NCBI GenBank assembly: GCA_030426345.1
Contig: JAUHYU010000016.1
Span: 1 to 59,707 of the forward strand
Direction of reading: 5' to 3'
DNA from: Bacteroidia bacterium
GTDB lineage: Bacteria > Bacteroidota > Bacteroidia > Cytophagales > Cyclobacteriaceae
DNA: 59,707 nt
How positions within the stretch are numbered: the stretch's first letter is position 1; each line of letters begins with the position of its first letter. This document shows, piece after piece, positions 1-8,683 of this stretch. Both the position numbers and the translations under genes were made by a program. Below the pieces are notes generated by a model. The model was not told the origin of the DNA. It did not search any database and saw only the letters and a list, made by a program, of their open reading frames with translations.

Positions 1-1802
1 TCCAATATAAAAAAGTACATACTTAAACCTACTGCTCCAAATAGCAACGTCATGCTCACTTGCACGAAGCTTCCAAGTATGCTAGAAACAAGTGCTTTTG
101 CCCTGTTTGCAGTTTTAAGAAAAAATATCTTGCCACCAAATTCCCCAACTCTGTTTGGTGTAAATACACTCATAGTAACTCCTGCCAAAACTGATTTTAC
201 ACAAGCTAAAAATGATATTTTCTCATGCTTACTTACCAGAATTTTCCATTTAAAGACCTCTAATCCCCAATTTAACAGCATTAATACCAATACAAGTAGT
301 ATTATGATCAATTGCTCATAGCCAAAACTTGTTAGGTCAACTGTTCCTTTTCTACTATTCCCCGGATCAAATTCACGAGGTATTCCTCCCGGGTCAACGA
401 TAGTTGGAATGATAATTTCAGCAGTTTTCCATCTTTTAAGGTCCAAATACCTATTTCCTTCTACACCAAGTTCCACCCTTCTTTCATTCCTGATTCGCTC
501 TCTCATGGCTATTTGATCCAAACCATCCGGTAATGGGGGCATATCAACACCAGTCCTTGCACGTACTTCATTTACTGCATCATATACGCTTTGATCTGGG
601 CCACTAGCTTCATTCTTGGATTCAGCATAAATCAGCAATACTTGAGCGTACCGAAGCAGGATATAATCTTGATCTGATCTAGTCGAGAAGTCAGCAGGAA
701 TATTGTCAGGGTTAATATATTTCTTAATCAGGTAATCTGTATAATATGGTGTTTTCCCATCAGCTCCAGGAGGATTAGACCATTCTGACCCATCAGAGTT
801 AATAAAAGGCTCGTCAAAAGTACGGATAGAATAATCTAACCGAGGATCTCTATTGGCCTTAAAGTTATCAGGGTCGTATAGAGGTGATGAATCTATGGAC
901 AACCCATCAATACATTCGAAGGCATCTACAAAATCCTGTCGAGCATTCAATGCAGCAGCATTTCCATATTTTGCATCTGGCGATTCCACAATATATCTAT
1001 CTGGATTAAGGTATTTTGCGGAAAAAAGTATTTCTGGATTGTTATTTTGTCCTTCGCCAGATAAAAACATCTTAGGATAATCATCATAAAGTGTGAAAAT
1101 CCCAGACTGAATTACTTGATTAGCTGCATCTGCAGCTTCAGACCATTGTTGATTATGCATTAATACTTTTGCTTTTAAGGCAAGAGCAGATCCTTTTACA
1201 GCATGTCCGTTGTATAGAATATCAGGCAAAAATCCAATGGAGGCATCTAAGTCTGATATAACTTGAGCGATGACCTGTGATTTAGTACTTTGCTTGATTG
1301 CGGCATCTTGATATGCAACAGGTTCAGTGTAAAGTGGAACTCCTCCGTAAAACTCTGTGAGTGTAAAATAGAACAAAGCTCTTAAGAAAAGGACTTCCCC
1401 TTTATAAATATTGCTTTTGGAGGCATCCATGTCAATGCGGTCAATATTATCCAAAAATATATTTGTCGCGGAAATCCCCTTATAGCAATCTTCATAAATG
1501 GAGTTTACAATTCCCCCAGTAGTAGGCTCAATCAATCCTTTTGCAATATTATCTACTCTTCCGTAAAACCCAAACATATAAAAATCATCACTCATTGCGT
1601 CCCAATCCAATCTATGATGATCTGTGGTCAGACTCAGAACCCTGCTATAAACACCAACCAATGCCTTGTCAGCATCGGATTCTACTTTCCAAAATGATTC
1701 ATTTGACAATTGATCCAGTGGATTCTTATCTAGAAAATCTTCGCAGCCAAAATTGATTGATATTGCGGCAATACTTAATAAGCTAATTATATATTTTTTC
1801 AT
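1..1802 (-). CDS. SusD/RagB-like lipoprotein fused in frame to a flippase-like membrane segment (partial)
   Basis: The ATG at 1802 opens 600 codons with no stop before the window edge. Residues 1-20 form a lipoprotein signal ending in the lipobox region NFGCEDFLDK. Residues to about 484 read as a SusD glycan-binding lipoprotein, including the late family block NERRVELGVEGNRYLDLKRW. SusD proteins normally finish soon after with a PIPQ/NPNL-type tail. Here that tail is missing, and from about residue 485 the frame continues into hydrophobic helices with FTPNRVGEFGGKIFFLK. That block is typical of the LPG-synthase TM/YbhN flippase-like family. I checked frame continuity codon by codon across 340-480. 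It lies 17 bp downstream of the SusC gene, the normal SusC-SusD order. A surface lipoprotein joined to a polytopic inner-membrane domain makes little topological sense, so a genomic deletion or an assembly chimera is likely. Confidence 0.85.
   Translation of the reverse strand, partial: MKKYIISLLSIAAISINFGCEDFLDKNPLDQLSNESFWKVESDADKALVGVYSRVLSLTTDHHRLDWDAMSDDFYMFGFYGRVDNIAKGLIEPTTGGIVNSIYEDCYKGISATNIFLDNIDRIDMDASKSNIYKGEVLFLRALFYFTLTEFYGGVPLYTEPVAYQDAAIKQSTKSQVIAQVISDLDASIGFLPDILYNGHAVKGSALALKAKVLMHNQQWSEAADAANQVIQSGIFTLYDDYPKMFLSGEGQNNNPEILFSAKYLNPDRYIVESPDAKYGNAAALNARQDFVDAFECIDGLSIDSSPLYDPDNFKANRDPRLDYSIRTFDEPFINSDGSEWSNPPGADGKTPYYTDYLIKKYINPDNIPADFSTRSDQDYILLRYAQVLLIYAESKNEASGPDQSVYDAVNEVRARTGVDMPPLPDGLDQIAMRERIRNERRVELGVEGNRYLDLKRWKTAEIIIPTIVDPGGIPREFDPGNSRKGTVDLTSFGYEQLIIILLVLVLMLLNWGLEVFKWKILVSKHEKISFLACVKSVLAGVTMSVFTPNRVGEFGGKIFFLKTANRAKALVSSILGSFVQVSMTLLFGAVGLSMYFFIL
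340..366 (-). other. Chimeric junction between SusD-like and flippase-like coding sequence
   Basis: Reading on the minus strand, SusD-like sequence ends around the residues DPGNSRK (codons near 348-371). Sequence typical of the start of a flippase-like membrane protein begins at about GTVDLTS, shortly before the first strong helix. Both halves are incomplete: the SusD C-terminal tail and the flippase N-terminus are absent. The exact breakpoint cannot be fixed without homologues. No insertion-sequence end or long repeat is visible at the join. Confidence 0.6.
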
Positions 1803-1819
1803 GTCAGTTCAATTTTAAT

Positions 1820-4800
1820 TTAGAAAGTAACTTTTAGTCCTACAGTATAAATCCTTAACTGCGGAAATGTTGCAAATCGCTGACGACCAACGCCTAACCT
1901 CTCTGGGTCTGCTCCCGGATAATCAGTTATTGTGAAAAGGTTGTCACCAGACAGATAAACTCTCAAGGATTGCATACCTATTTTATTGACTATGTCTTTT
2001 GAAATAGTATAGCCGATAACTAGGTTTTTGAGTCGTAAGTAGGAAGCATCTTCAAGAAAATAGGTTGATCTGGTACTGGTAACAGGGCCATAGCCATCCT
2101 GATACATGGCGGGGTGCGTATTTGATTTGTTTTCAGGTGTCCATGCATTTTCCGCAAATTCTTTAGGAGGTGCTGCCCCTTGAGTAAATGGAACAACACC
2201 CCATCGGTCGACAAAAAATTTCTGTCCATGAACCCCTTGGAAAAAGGCAGAAAAATCAAAATTATTCCAGAAAAGGTTGAAACCTCCGCCATAAAAGAAG
2301 TCAGGATATGCTCCATCAACTACTATTCTGTCATCACCATTGATCACGCCATCTGCTTCATCGGGTATGCCATCGTTATTGGTATCAATTGTCAACTGAT
2401 CCTTAAATTTCAAATCTCCTGGTTTAGGATTAAATGGATGGGTTGGACCTTCTGCTATTTCAGCGTCTGATTGGAATATACCAATCCATTCAACTAGGTA
2501 ATTCGACATCCATGGCAAACCTTCTTGAATGGTATTATTGGTGCTATAAAAGGGAGCTTTAACGGTTAATACCTCATTTTTGTTAGTTGAGAAGTTTGCA
2601 TTTATATCATAGCGTAACGATCCAACTTTGTTTGAATGGCCTACAGCCAACTCAATTCCTTTATTCTGCATTTTTGCAAAATTTACTGTTGGGCTGGCAA
2701 GTCCAACACTTGCGGGAACTTCTATGTCATAGAGAATGTCATCGGTGATTTTATTGTACCAGTCAAATGTAGCAGAAAATAATCCTCTCTTAATGCTAAT
2801 ATCAACTCCTATATCCGTAATTGTGGTAGATTCCCACTTCAAATTATCATCGGTTAACCTGTTCACCACTACTCCTTGCTCCAAAAGAGCATCATAAGGA
2901 TATGAGGTCAGATCCAATATGTCCTGATATGGGTATACACCTATGTTTTGATTGCCAAGTTGTCCCCAAGACCCTCTGATTTTCAAGTTGCTCAGCCATT
3001 TTTGCTCAGCCATGAAGTCTTCGTTAGACAATCTCCAACCTCCTGAAAATGAAGGAAAAAATCCCCACCTGTTAGATTCAGGGAACCGGGAACTACCATC
3101 CACTCGAAAATTGGCCTCAAGCAAATACCTCTCTTTGTAATCATAATTTACACGGCCAAAAAATGATTGTATTGCCCATTCGTATGCCGTTCCGTTAGTT
3201 GACTGACCGTCTGGCGATCCCGCATTTATTTCCGTAAGACTTGCATCAGGATATTCAACCCTATTTCCCTCAAGGTAATTGTTCTTAAATGATTCCTGAT
3301 TATAGCCCACTAATGCAGACAAATAGTGGTTCTGACCAAAAGTATTTTCATAGTGTAGTGTGGAGTAAAGTGTGGTCAATAAAGATTGATCAAACCTATC
3401 TGTAACTCCTTTCATAAAGACGAATTCATTTGAAAATGCATATGTAGCCCAATCGTATAGATCAACCGGAAACGTATGTAATTTAGAAAAATCATTATTA
3501 AAATTCACAGCTCCCTTAACACCCCATGTCAGGCCTTTTGCCAATTTCACATCTATATAGCTCTGTGCATTAACTGCATATTTATTGTATTCCTTAGAGC
3601 TCATGGCTTGCACGGAAACAGGTGTACTATTAGATGGACTCCCTGGTTTGTATTTTTTGGTTAGGCGGCCACTTCCATCCGGTAGATATGGACCATAAGT
3701 AGGATTTGAAGCATACACTGTAAGCATAAAGATGTCGTCGGTGAAAACGGGTTCCACAATATCCTTTTTGACCAATCTTATAATGGCCCCTCCGCTAACC
3801 ATCTCATTTACTTTGGTATCAACCCTTAAGTCTAGATTGTACCTTTGATAACCATGACCTCCCGCTATTCCATCCTGATTCAAATATCCCAATGATAGAT
3901 TATAAGAAGTATTTTCGTTGCCCCCATTCAAAGATAAAAGGTGGTTTTGCGCCATGGCATTGTTATAAGTATTGCCTACCCAATCATAACTAGGGTATTT
4001 AGCAGGGTCTGATGGATTTCTATAGTTATCAATTTCCTCTTGAGTAAATATTTCTGACTGACTTGCTCGGATTCTTGCAGTATTATAATACTCCATGTAA
4101 TCTGCAGAATTTGTTACCAAGTCGGGCAACCTTGTGGCCTGTTGCAATTGTACATTGCCACTATATTGAATATTCAGCCTGCCGCTGTTTCCTTTTTTGG
4201 TAGTTACCAAAATAACTCCATTTGCTCCGCGGGCACCGTAAATGGCAGAGGATGCTGCATCTTTCAAAACGGAAATAGATTCTATGTTTTCTGGACTCAA
4301 ATATGTGAGATCACCCACCACACCATCCACCAATACTAAAGGGCTGCTACCCGCATCGCTGAATGTCCCTAATCCTCTTATTGTCATTGTGGCTCCGTCA
4401 TCTCCGGGTTGACCTGAGTTTTGTACAATTTGTAATCCCGCAATTTTCCCTTGTAATAAGTTTTCAACATTAGGTGAATTACCTTGTGCCAATTGGTCAG
4501 AAGATATTGTGCCCACCGAGCCAGTTAGATTGACTTTTTTCTGCTCGCCATATCCAATAACTACTATCTCATCCAAAGCTGTAATGTCTGGTGCAAGTAT
4601 TATGTCAATTATCGCGCGATTGCCCACAGTATGCTGCTGCTCTTCAAAACCTATTGAGCTAAATACTAAAACAGCATTTACATCAACTACCTCAATCTCA
4701 TAGTTTCCATTTAAATCAGTAACAGTACCTTTTGATGCATTTTTTATAATCACGTTGACCCCAGGAAGCCCAATCCCATCTTCTTTGGATGTGACTTTAC

Positions 4801-5221
4801 CGGTGATAGTGATGCCATCAATGACAACCTCTAAATTTTCCTTATCAGATTTACCAGCTTTGGGTTTAACATTGATATTATTATTAATCTGCTTAAACTT
4901 TATATTAGCCTGTGCAGATAGATCTAAAAAAACATCTGCAATGGTCTGTTTAGACCCCTTGATTTTTACTCGCTGATTTTCATTGATGTCATTAAAGTGG
5001 TATAAAAAAACATAATCCGTTTTTTCTTCAATTTCGTGAAATACATCAACTATTTTCATCTCTTGGGCTTCCATATTGATGTAAACATTGCGGACGCTAG
5101 TTATTTTCTGGGTAAAGCCATCATTGGATAATACAATATTCAGAAACAAACATTGTAAAAGTGCCCCCAGTACTGTGTACTTCGAAATCATAAGTACTTT
5201 TTTAAGTAGTTTACTTTTCAT
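1820..5221 (-). CDS. SusC/RagA-family TonB-dependent outer-membrane receptor with STN domain
   Basis: A 1133-residue outer-membrane importer for oligosaccharides or other large substrates, energised by TonB. In order: N-terminal signal segment (about 1-36), an STN (secretin/TonB short N-terminal) domain at about 50-115, a carboxypeptidase-regulatory-like domain at about 138-215, the plug with the SusC-type start DEIVVIGYGEQKKVNLTGSV and LVDGVVGDLTYL, then a long beta-barrel ending in an aromatic residue (GLKVTF). The STN domain is what lets a receptor signal to a FecR anti-sigma factor, and a FecR gene lies just upstream on the same strand. The partner SusD gene follows 17 bp downstream but is chimeric. 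Substrate is not readable from sequence; the nearby sulfatases suggest a sulfated glycan. Confidence 0.95.
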   Translation of the reverse strand: MKSKLLKKVLMISKYTVLGALLQCLFLNIVLSNDGFTQKITSVRNVYINMEAQEMKIVDVFHEIEEKTDYVFLYHFNDINENQRVKIKGSKQTIADVFLDLSAQANIKFKQINNNINVKPKAGKSDKENLEVVIDGITITGKVTSKEDGIGLPGVNVIIKNASKGTVTDLNGNYEIEVVDVNAVLVFSSIGFEEQQHTVGNRAIIDIILAPDITALDEIVVIGYGEQKKVNLTGSVGTISSDQLAQGNSPNVENLLQGKIAGLQIVQNSGQPGDDGATMTIRGLGTFSDAGSSPLVLVDGVVGDLTYLSPENIESISVLKDAASSAIYGARGANGVILVTTKKGNSGRLNIQYSGNVQLQQATRLPDLVTNSADYMEYYNTARIRASQSEIFTQEEIDNYRNPSDPAKYPSYDWVGNTYNNAMAQNHLLSLNGGNENTSYNLSLGYLNQDGIAGGHGYQRYNLDLRVDTKVNEMVSGGAIIRLVKKDIVEPVFTDDIFMLTVYASNPTYGPYLPDGSGRLTKKYKPGSPSNSTPVSVQAMSSKEYNKYAVNAQSYIDVKLAKGLTWGVKGAVNFNNDFSKLHTFPVDLYDWATYAFSNEFVFMKGVTDRFDQSLLTTLYSTLHYENTFGQNHYLSALVGYNQESFKNNYLEGNRVEYPDASLTEINAGSPDGQSTNGTAYEWAIQSFFGRVNYDYKERYLLEANFRVDGSSRFPESNRWGFFPSFSGGWRLSNEDFMAEQKWLSNLKIRGSWGQLGNQNIGVYPYQDILDLTSYPYDALLEQGVVVNRLTDDNLKWESTTITDIGVDISIKRGLFSATFDWYNKITDDILYDIEVPASVGLASPTVNFAKMQNKGIELAVGHSNKVGSLRYDINANFSTNKNEVLTVKAPFYSTNNTIQEGLPWMSNYLVEWIGIFQSDAEIAEGPTHPFNPKPGDLKFKDQLTIDTNNDGIPDEADGVINGDDRIVVDGAYPDFFYGGGFNLFWNNFDFSAFFQGVHGQKFFVDRWGVVPFTQGAAPPKEFAENAWTPENKSNTHPAMYQDGYGPVTSTRSTYFLEDASYLRLKNLVIGYTISKDIVNKIGMQSLRVYLSGDNLFTITDYPGADPERLGVGRQRFATFPQLRIYTVGLKVTF

Positions 5222-5356
5222 AATTTTGAGTTGTTAAATTTTAACATTTGATTAAGAAGGTCGATCATATTTACAAAGGTCCAAAATGTGTTATGATCGC
5301 CTTTTTTTCTATCTTTTGATAGGGGTGTTGTATTAATTCATTCTTACATAGGCATG

Positions 5357-6364
5357 TTATTTAATATTTAAAATCACATTTTTGTCATCTATCTCATAGC
5401 TGAATTCTTTTGTGTAGCTGAGGTTCATTAGTACATTTGACAAATATTCATTTCTGAATGAACCGGTAAAACTCCAATCATCCTTTTTGAAGTTATGAAT
5501 TATAATATTTACTCCATACCACCGTTCGAGCGATTTGATAACCGTCATTATATCTGCCTTATGAAAATGAAGAACTCCATCTTTCCATGCCAAATGTTGT
5601 AGAGGGTCATAGTCAAATTTTCTCATTTTAGTTTCAGTTTGGGAGGCAATTACCCCTTCGCCGGGTTGTATAGAAAGACTGTTTTTGTTTCCATTTATAG
5701 TCTGATCTACAATTACTTTTCCTTCTTCAAGAGTAATGATAACATTTGAAATTTCGGGATATGCTTCTACATTGAATTTAGTTCCCAATACCCGAGTAGC
5801 TGTATTTCCTGCGTTTACAATGAATGGCTTATGGTGATCCTTGGTGACTTCAAAAAATGCCTCTCCAACCAAATTAATTTGTCTATTAGACTCGTTAAAT
5901 CGTTCAGGGTAAGTCAACTCGCTTTCTGAGTTTAGCCATACTACAGATCCATCAGGTAAAAATACCCTTGACTTCTGTCCTTTTGGATTTTGTTTTGTAA
6001 TGAATGCAATAGATTCATTTGTTGCCTTATGTTGATCATAGTTATTGATTACGAAATAAGTGCCTGTTGAAAAAATTATAATGAAAATAGCCGCCGCAAT
6101 CCAACGTCTTACTTTTACTCTAGAATTAGTTTTTAGGTTGGTTTCTTCAAATATTTTATGTAGGATTTTAGTGCTAATTAGGTCGATATCCCACCCCTTA
6201 CCCTGTTGTTTCTCACTATCTGCATCCTGCCAATTGGTTTCAACCTCCTTTGATAGTTGTACTTCTGACAGATCAGAGTGCATCCAATTCATTATCTCAT
6301 GTACTTCCTTCTCAGTACATTCTCCATTATAAAATCGATCGATCAGTTCTTTATTCATTTCCAT
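5357..6364 (-). CDS. FecR-family anti-sigma factor
   Basis: Inner-membrane regulator that holds an ECF sigma factor until a SusC-type receptor signals. The N-terminal cytoplasmic part (ELIDRFYNGECTEKEVHEIM) is the sigma-binding segment. One membrane helix lies about 105-125 residues in (WIAAAIFIIIFSTGTYFVI). The periplasmic FecR domain contains GSVVWLNSESELTYPERF and VTRVLGTKFNVEAY-like blocks, and a C-terminal DUF4974-like region ends the protein. I chose the ATG at 6364 because family members begin near MNKELIDRF; an ATG at 6403 would add 13 unusual residues. It is in line with the SusC gene 135 bp downstream. The sigma gene is transcribed away from it, which differs from the usual sigma-FecR-SusC order. 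Confidence 0.92.
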   Translation of the reverse strand: MEMNKELIDRFYNGECTEKEVHEIMNWMHSDLSEVQLSKEVETNWQDADSEKQQGKGWDIDLISTKILHKIFEETNLKTNSRVKVRRWIAAAIFIIIFSTGTYFVINNYDQHKATNESIAFITKQNPKGQKSRVFLPDGSVVWLNSESELTYPERFNESNRQINLVGEAFFEVTKDHHKPFIVNAGNTATRVLGTKFNVEAYPEISNVIITLEEGKVIVDQTINGNKNSLSIQPGEGVIASQTETKMRKFDYDPLQHLAWKDGVLHFHKADIMTVIKSLERWYGVNIIIHNFKKDDWSFTGSFRNEYLSNVLMNLSYTKEFSYEIDDKNVILNIK

Positions 6365-6492
6365 TGTATGGAATGTTATAATTTGTTTAATAGTTATATC
6401 CATGAATCAATAGATTTACTCACGAGGGCAAATATTTTTTTTGTTTTTGCACTCATGATATTTTTTTTTCTACTTTCACTTTTTATAATTAA
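6365..6492. promoter_or_regulatory. Divergent intergenic region between fecR and the ECF sigma gene
   Basis: 128 bp of T-rich sequence separating two oppositely transcribed genes, so it must carry both start signals unless one is read from farther away. No confident Bacteroidota -33/-7 pair (TTTG and TAnnTTTG) could be placed. A partial copy of the window's recurrent word (ATCCATGAAT) lies at about 6399-6408, overlapping the alternative fecR start. Confidence 0.4.
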
Positions 6493-7047
6493 TTGAAATT
6501 GGATAAGAAAATACTAAATGTAGATTCTAACTTTATTCGCAAACTAAGGGAAGGCGACAGGAATTCTTTTGCACAATTGGTGACACACTTTAGTGGTAAA
6601 ATATGTCATACATGCAAAAAAATGAACCTTAGCTATGATGATGCTCAGGAAATATGTCAGGATGTATTCTTGAAATTATGGGAGGGTAGGGAGCAACTGG
6701 ATGAAGAGGGGGCACTGAGTGGTTATATTTTTACTATGGCAAAAAATAATATTCTGAAGCAGTATAGAAAAAGAGCTTATACTACCGTTCTGGAAAAGTA
6801 TTGGAAAATCCATGCCCCAAAGAGTTCACCAAGCAGTGAAGAATATTTTGAATCCAAGGAATTGGAAAAATATTCAGGTGCGTTCATTGAAAGGCTGCCT
6901 GAAAAACAAAAGGAAATTTTGAAATTGCGTATCAATGACCAATTAACAAATGATGAAATTGCTTTGCAACTGAAACTTTCCAAAAGAACAGTTGAAAACC
7001 AAATGTATCGGGCACTAAAAAAATTAAAAACGTTTATTTCAACTTGA
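6493..7047 (+). CDS. ECF RNA polymerase sigma factor (SusC/FecR-associated)
   Basis: A 184-residue extracytoplasmic-function sigma factor. Region 2 is at about 18-90 (SYDDAQEICQDVFLKLWEG, then YIFTMAKNNILKQYRKR). Region 4 is at about 130-180 (LPEKQKEILKLRINDQ and the helix-turn-helix LTNDEIALQLKLSKRTVENQ). The start is a TTG at 6493, directly after an in-frame TAA, and no earlier ATG is available. It is divergent from fecR and lies 28 bp before a sulfatase pseudogene on the same strand. It probably drives the SusC/SusD locus when released by FecR; this role is inferred from family and position. Confidence 0.92.
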   Translation: MKLDKKILNVDSNFIRKLREGDRNSFAQLVTHFSGKICHTCKKMNLSYDDAQEICQDVFLKLWEGREQLDEEGALSGYIFTMAKNNILKQYRKRAYTTVLEKYWKIHAPKSSPSSEEYFESKELEKYSGAFIERLPEKQKEILKLRINDQLTNDEIALQLKLSKRTVENQMYRALKKLKTFIST

Positions 7048-7075
7048 TTATCACCGTTATTCATTGCTACTCTTT

Positions 7076-7718
7076 ATGATAAAAATATCGGTAAATGCCT
7101 TGGTCTTGCTTTTCTGCCTTGGCTTGAGTCGGTGCGGCAATAAAACCAATGACGTTTCTGTCCTCCCAAATATTATCCTCTTTATGGCGGATGACCAGAG
7201 ATGGGGAGACATGGCCTATAACAGCCATCCTTTGCTGCAAACACCAAATTTTGAAAGTGTGGCAAAAGAAAGCTTGAGATTTGATGACTTCTATGCTGCT
7301 GCACGTATATGCTCAACTACTCATGGAAGTGTTTTGACTGGCCGTTATCCTAACCGTTTTGCCTGCTTTATGTGGCGGAATACTCTCAGTCCTCAAGTTG
7401 TCACAATTGCCGAAGTGTTGAAAAAGGCAGGTTATTCCACTGGTCATTTTGGATCTGGTCGAAAAGGAAGCTCTGTAAATCCAAGTGCTGGTGGATTCAA
7501 TGAATGGTCATGTTGCATGGTTGGACTGGCCATGGAAATTACATAGTATTTTGGATAAATCAGGGAACGTCCGAAACGAAATTTATCGCTTAGACACGGA
7601 TCCACAAGAAAGTTTAGATATGATTAGTGATGAATTGGAGAGAGTATTTGCCATGAAATTAGATTTGAAAAAATGGCAAGAATCTATTGTGAAAAGCATG
7701 AATGGAGATGATTGCTAG
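7076..7718 (+). pseudogene. Degraded S1-family sulfatase (internal deletion plus frameshift)
   Basis: The first 140 or so codons match an S1 sulfatase N-terminus: lipoprotein-like signal, the metal-binding LPNIILFMADDQRWGD, and the block ICSTTHGSVLTGRYPNR. Functional enzymes carry C-x-P-x-R there; here the Pro and Arg are Thr and His, so the formylglycine motif is lost. The usual GKWHLG block after GHF is also missing. Near 7500 the frame breaks, and a second frame gives the sulfatase C-terminal sequence GHVAWLDWPWKLH and YRLDTDPQESLDM. About 300 residues of catalytic domain between the two pieces are absent. The first ATG is at 7076 (a TTG at 7064 is possible). The fragment follows the ECF sigma gene and probably once worked in the same glycan locus. 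Confidence 0.88.
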
Positions 7719-7765
7719 TTTAGAAAAATGTAAAAGATATATTGCGCAATTGAAAAACCTTGGTT

Positions 7766-8683
7766 ATGGAACAAAATGTGCTCGAAGGAATTAAGCTGAA
7801 TTGGAACCCCAATACGACCATCGCATTGAATTTTGCCATTGCATTTATCATGTTTGGTGTTGCCCTCGGTCTCAAAAGGCAGAATTTTATTGATCTGTTT
7901 AAGTTTCCAAAAGCAACGATCGTAGGAGTAATCTCTCAATTTATTTTGCTTCCATGTTTTACATTTATACTTGTATGGATTTTCGACCCTTTGCCGGGCT
8001 TGGCATTGGGGATGATCCTTGTTGCTGCGTGCCCGGGAGGAAATGTCTCTAACTTTTTCACATCTCTGGCTGGGGGAAATGTCGCATTGTCCATAAGTCT
8101 GACGGTAATCGCATCTTTTATGGCCGTGATTTTTACGCCACTAAATTTTCAGTTTTGGGGTGGTCTGATGGAAAATACTTCAGGATTGTTGCGGCAGGTT
8201 AATATTGATTTTTTTCAGATGGTTAGGTTGGTTGCGATTACCATAGTAATTCCACTTATACTAGGCATTGGGTTTGGGTTTAAATTTCCAATATTAGCTT
8301 CAAAAATCCGCACTCCGGTAAAGTATCTTTCTATAGCAATATTATTGGCGATTATCGTGTTGGCATTTTGGAGCAACTACGAATTGTTTTTGGAATATTA
8401 TCATCTCATCGTCATTTTGGTACTTGTTCATAATGCCTTAGCTTTGGCCATTGGTTTTTATTTTAGCAAGGCCATAGGGGTCAGTCGGCAGGATGTCAAA
8501 ACGATAACTATCGAAACAGGTATTCAAAATTCCGGACTTGGCCTTTTAATTGTATTTTCAGTCTTTAATGGGCAAGGAGGAATGGCGTTGATCACAGCTT
8601 GGTGGGGCATTTGGCACTTGGTGTCAGGGTTTGCTGTTTCTCAGTTTTTTTTACGCAAATCAAAGCAGGCAGTAACAACATGA
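7766..8683 (+). CDS. Bile acid:sodium symporter (BASS/SBF) family transporter
   Basis: A 305-residue polytopic inner-membrane transporter with about nine or ten hydrophobic segments from start to end. The family block GGNVSNFFTSLAGGNVALS, with the Gly-Asn core that helps form the sodium site, is present, as is the later ETGIQNSGLGLLIVFSVFNG. BASS members co-transport sodium with organic anions such as bile acids, pyruvate or pantoate; the substrate here is unknown. I chose the ATG at 7766 over the TTG at 7760. Its TGA overlaps the ATG of the next gene (ATGA), so the two are translationally coupled. Its place between two sulfatase genes may be coincidental. Confidence 0.9.
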   Translation: MEQNVLEGIKLNWNPNTTIALNFAIAFIMFGVALGLKRQNFIDLFKFPKATIVGVISQFILLPCFTFILVWIFDPLPGLALGMILVAACPGGNVSNFFTSLAGGNVALSISLTVIASFMAVIFTPLNFQFWGGLMENTSGLLRQVNIDFFQMVRLVAITIVIPLILGIGFGFKFPILASKIRTPVKYLSIAILLAIIVLAFWSNYELFLEYYHLIVILVLVHNALALAIGFYFSKAIGVSRQDVKTITIETGIQNSGLGLLIVFSVFNGQGGMALITAWWGIWHLVSGFAVSQFFLRKSKQAVTT

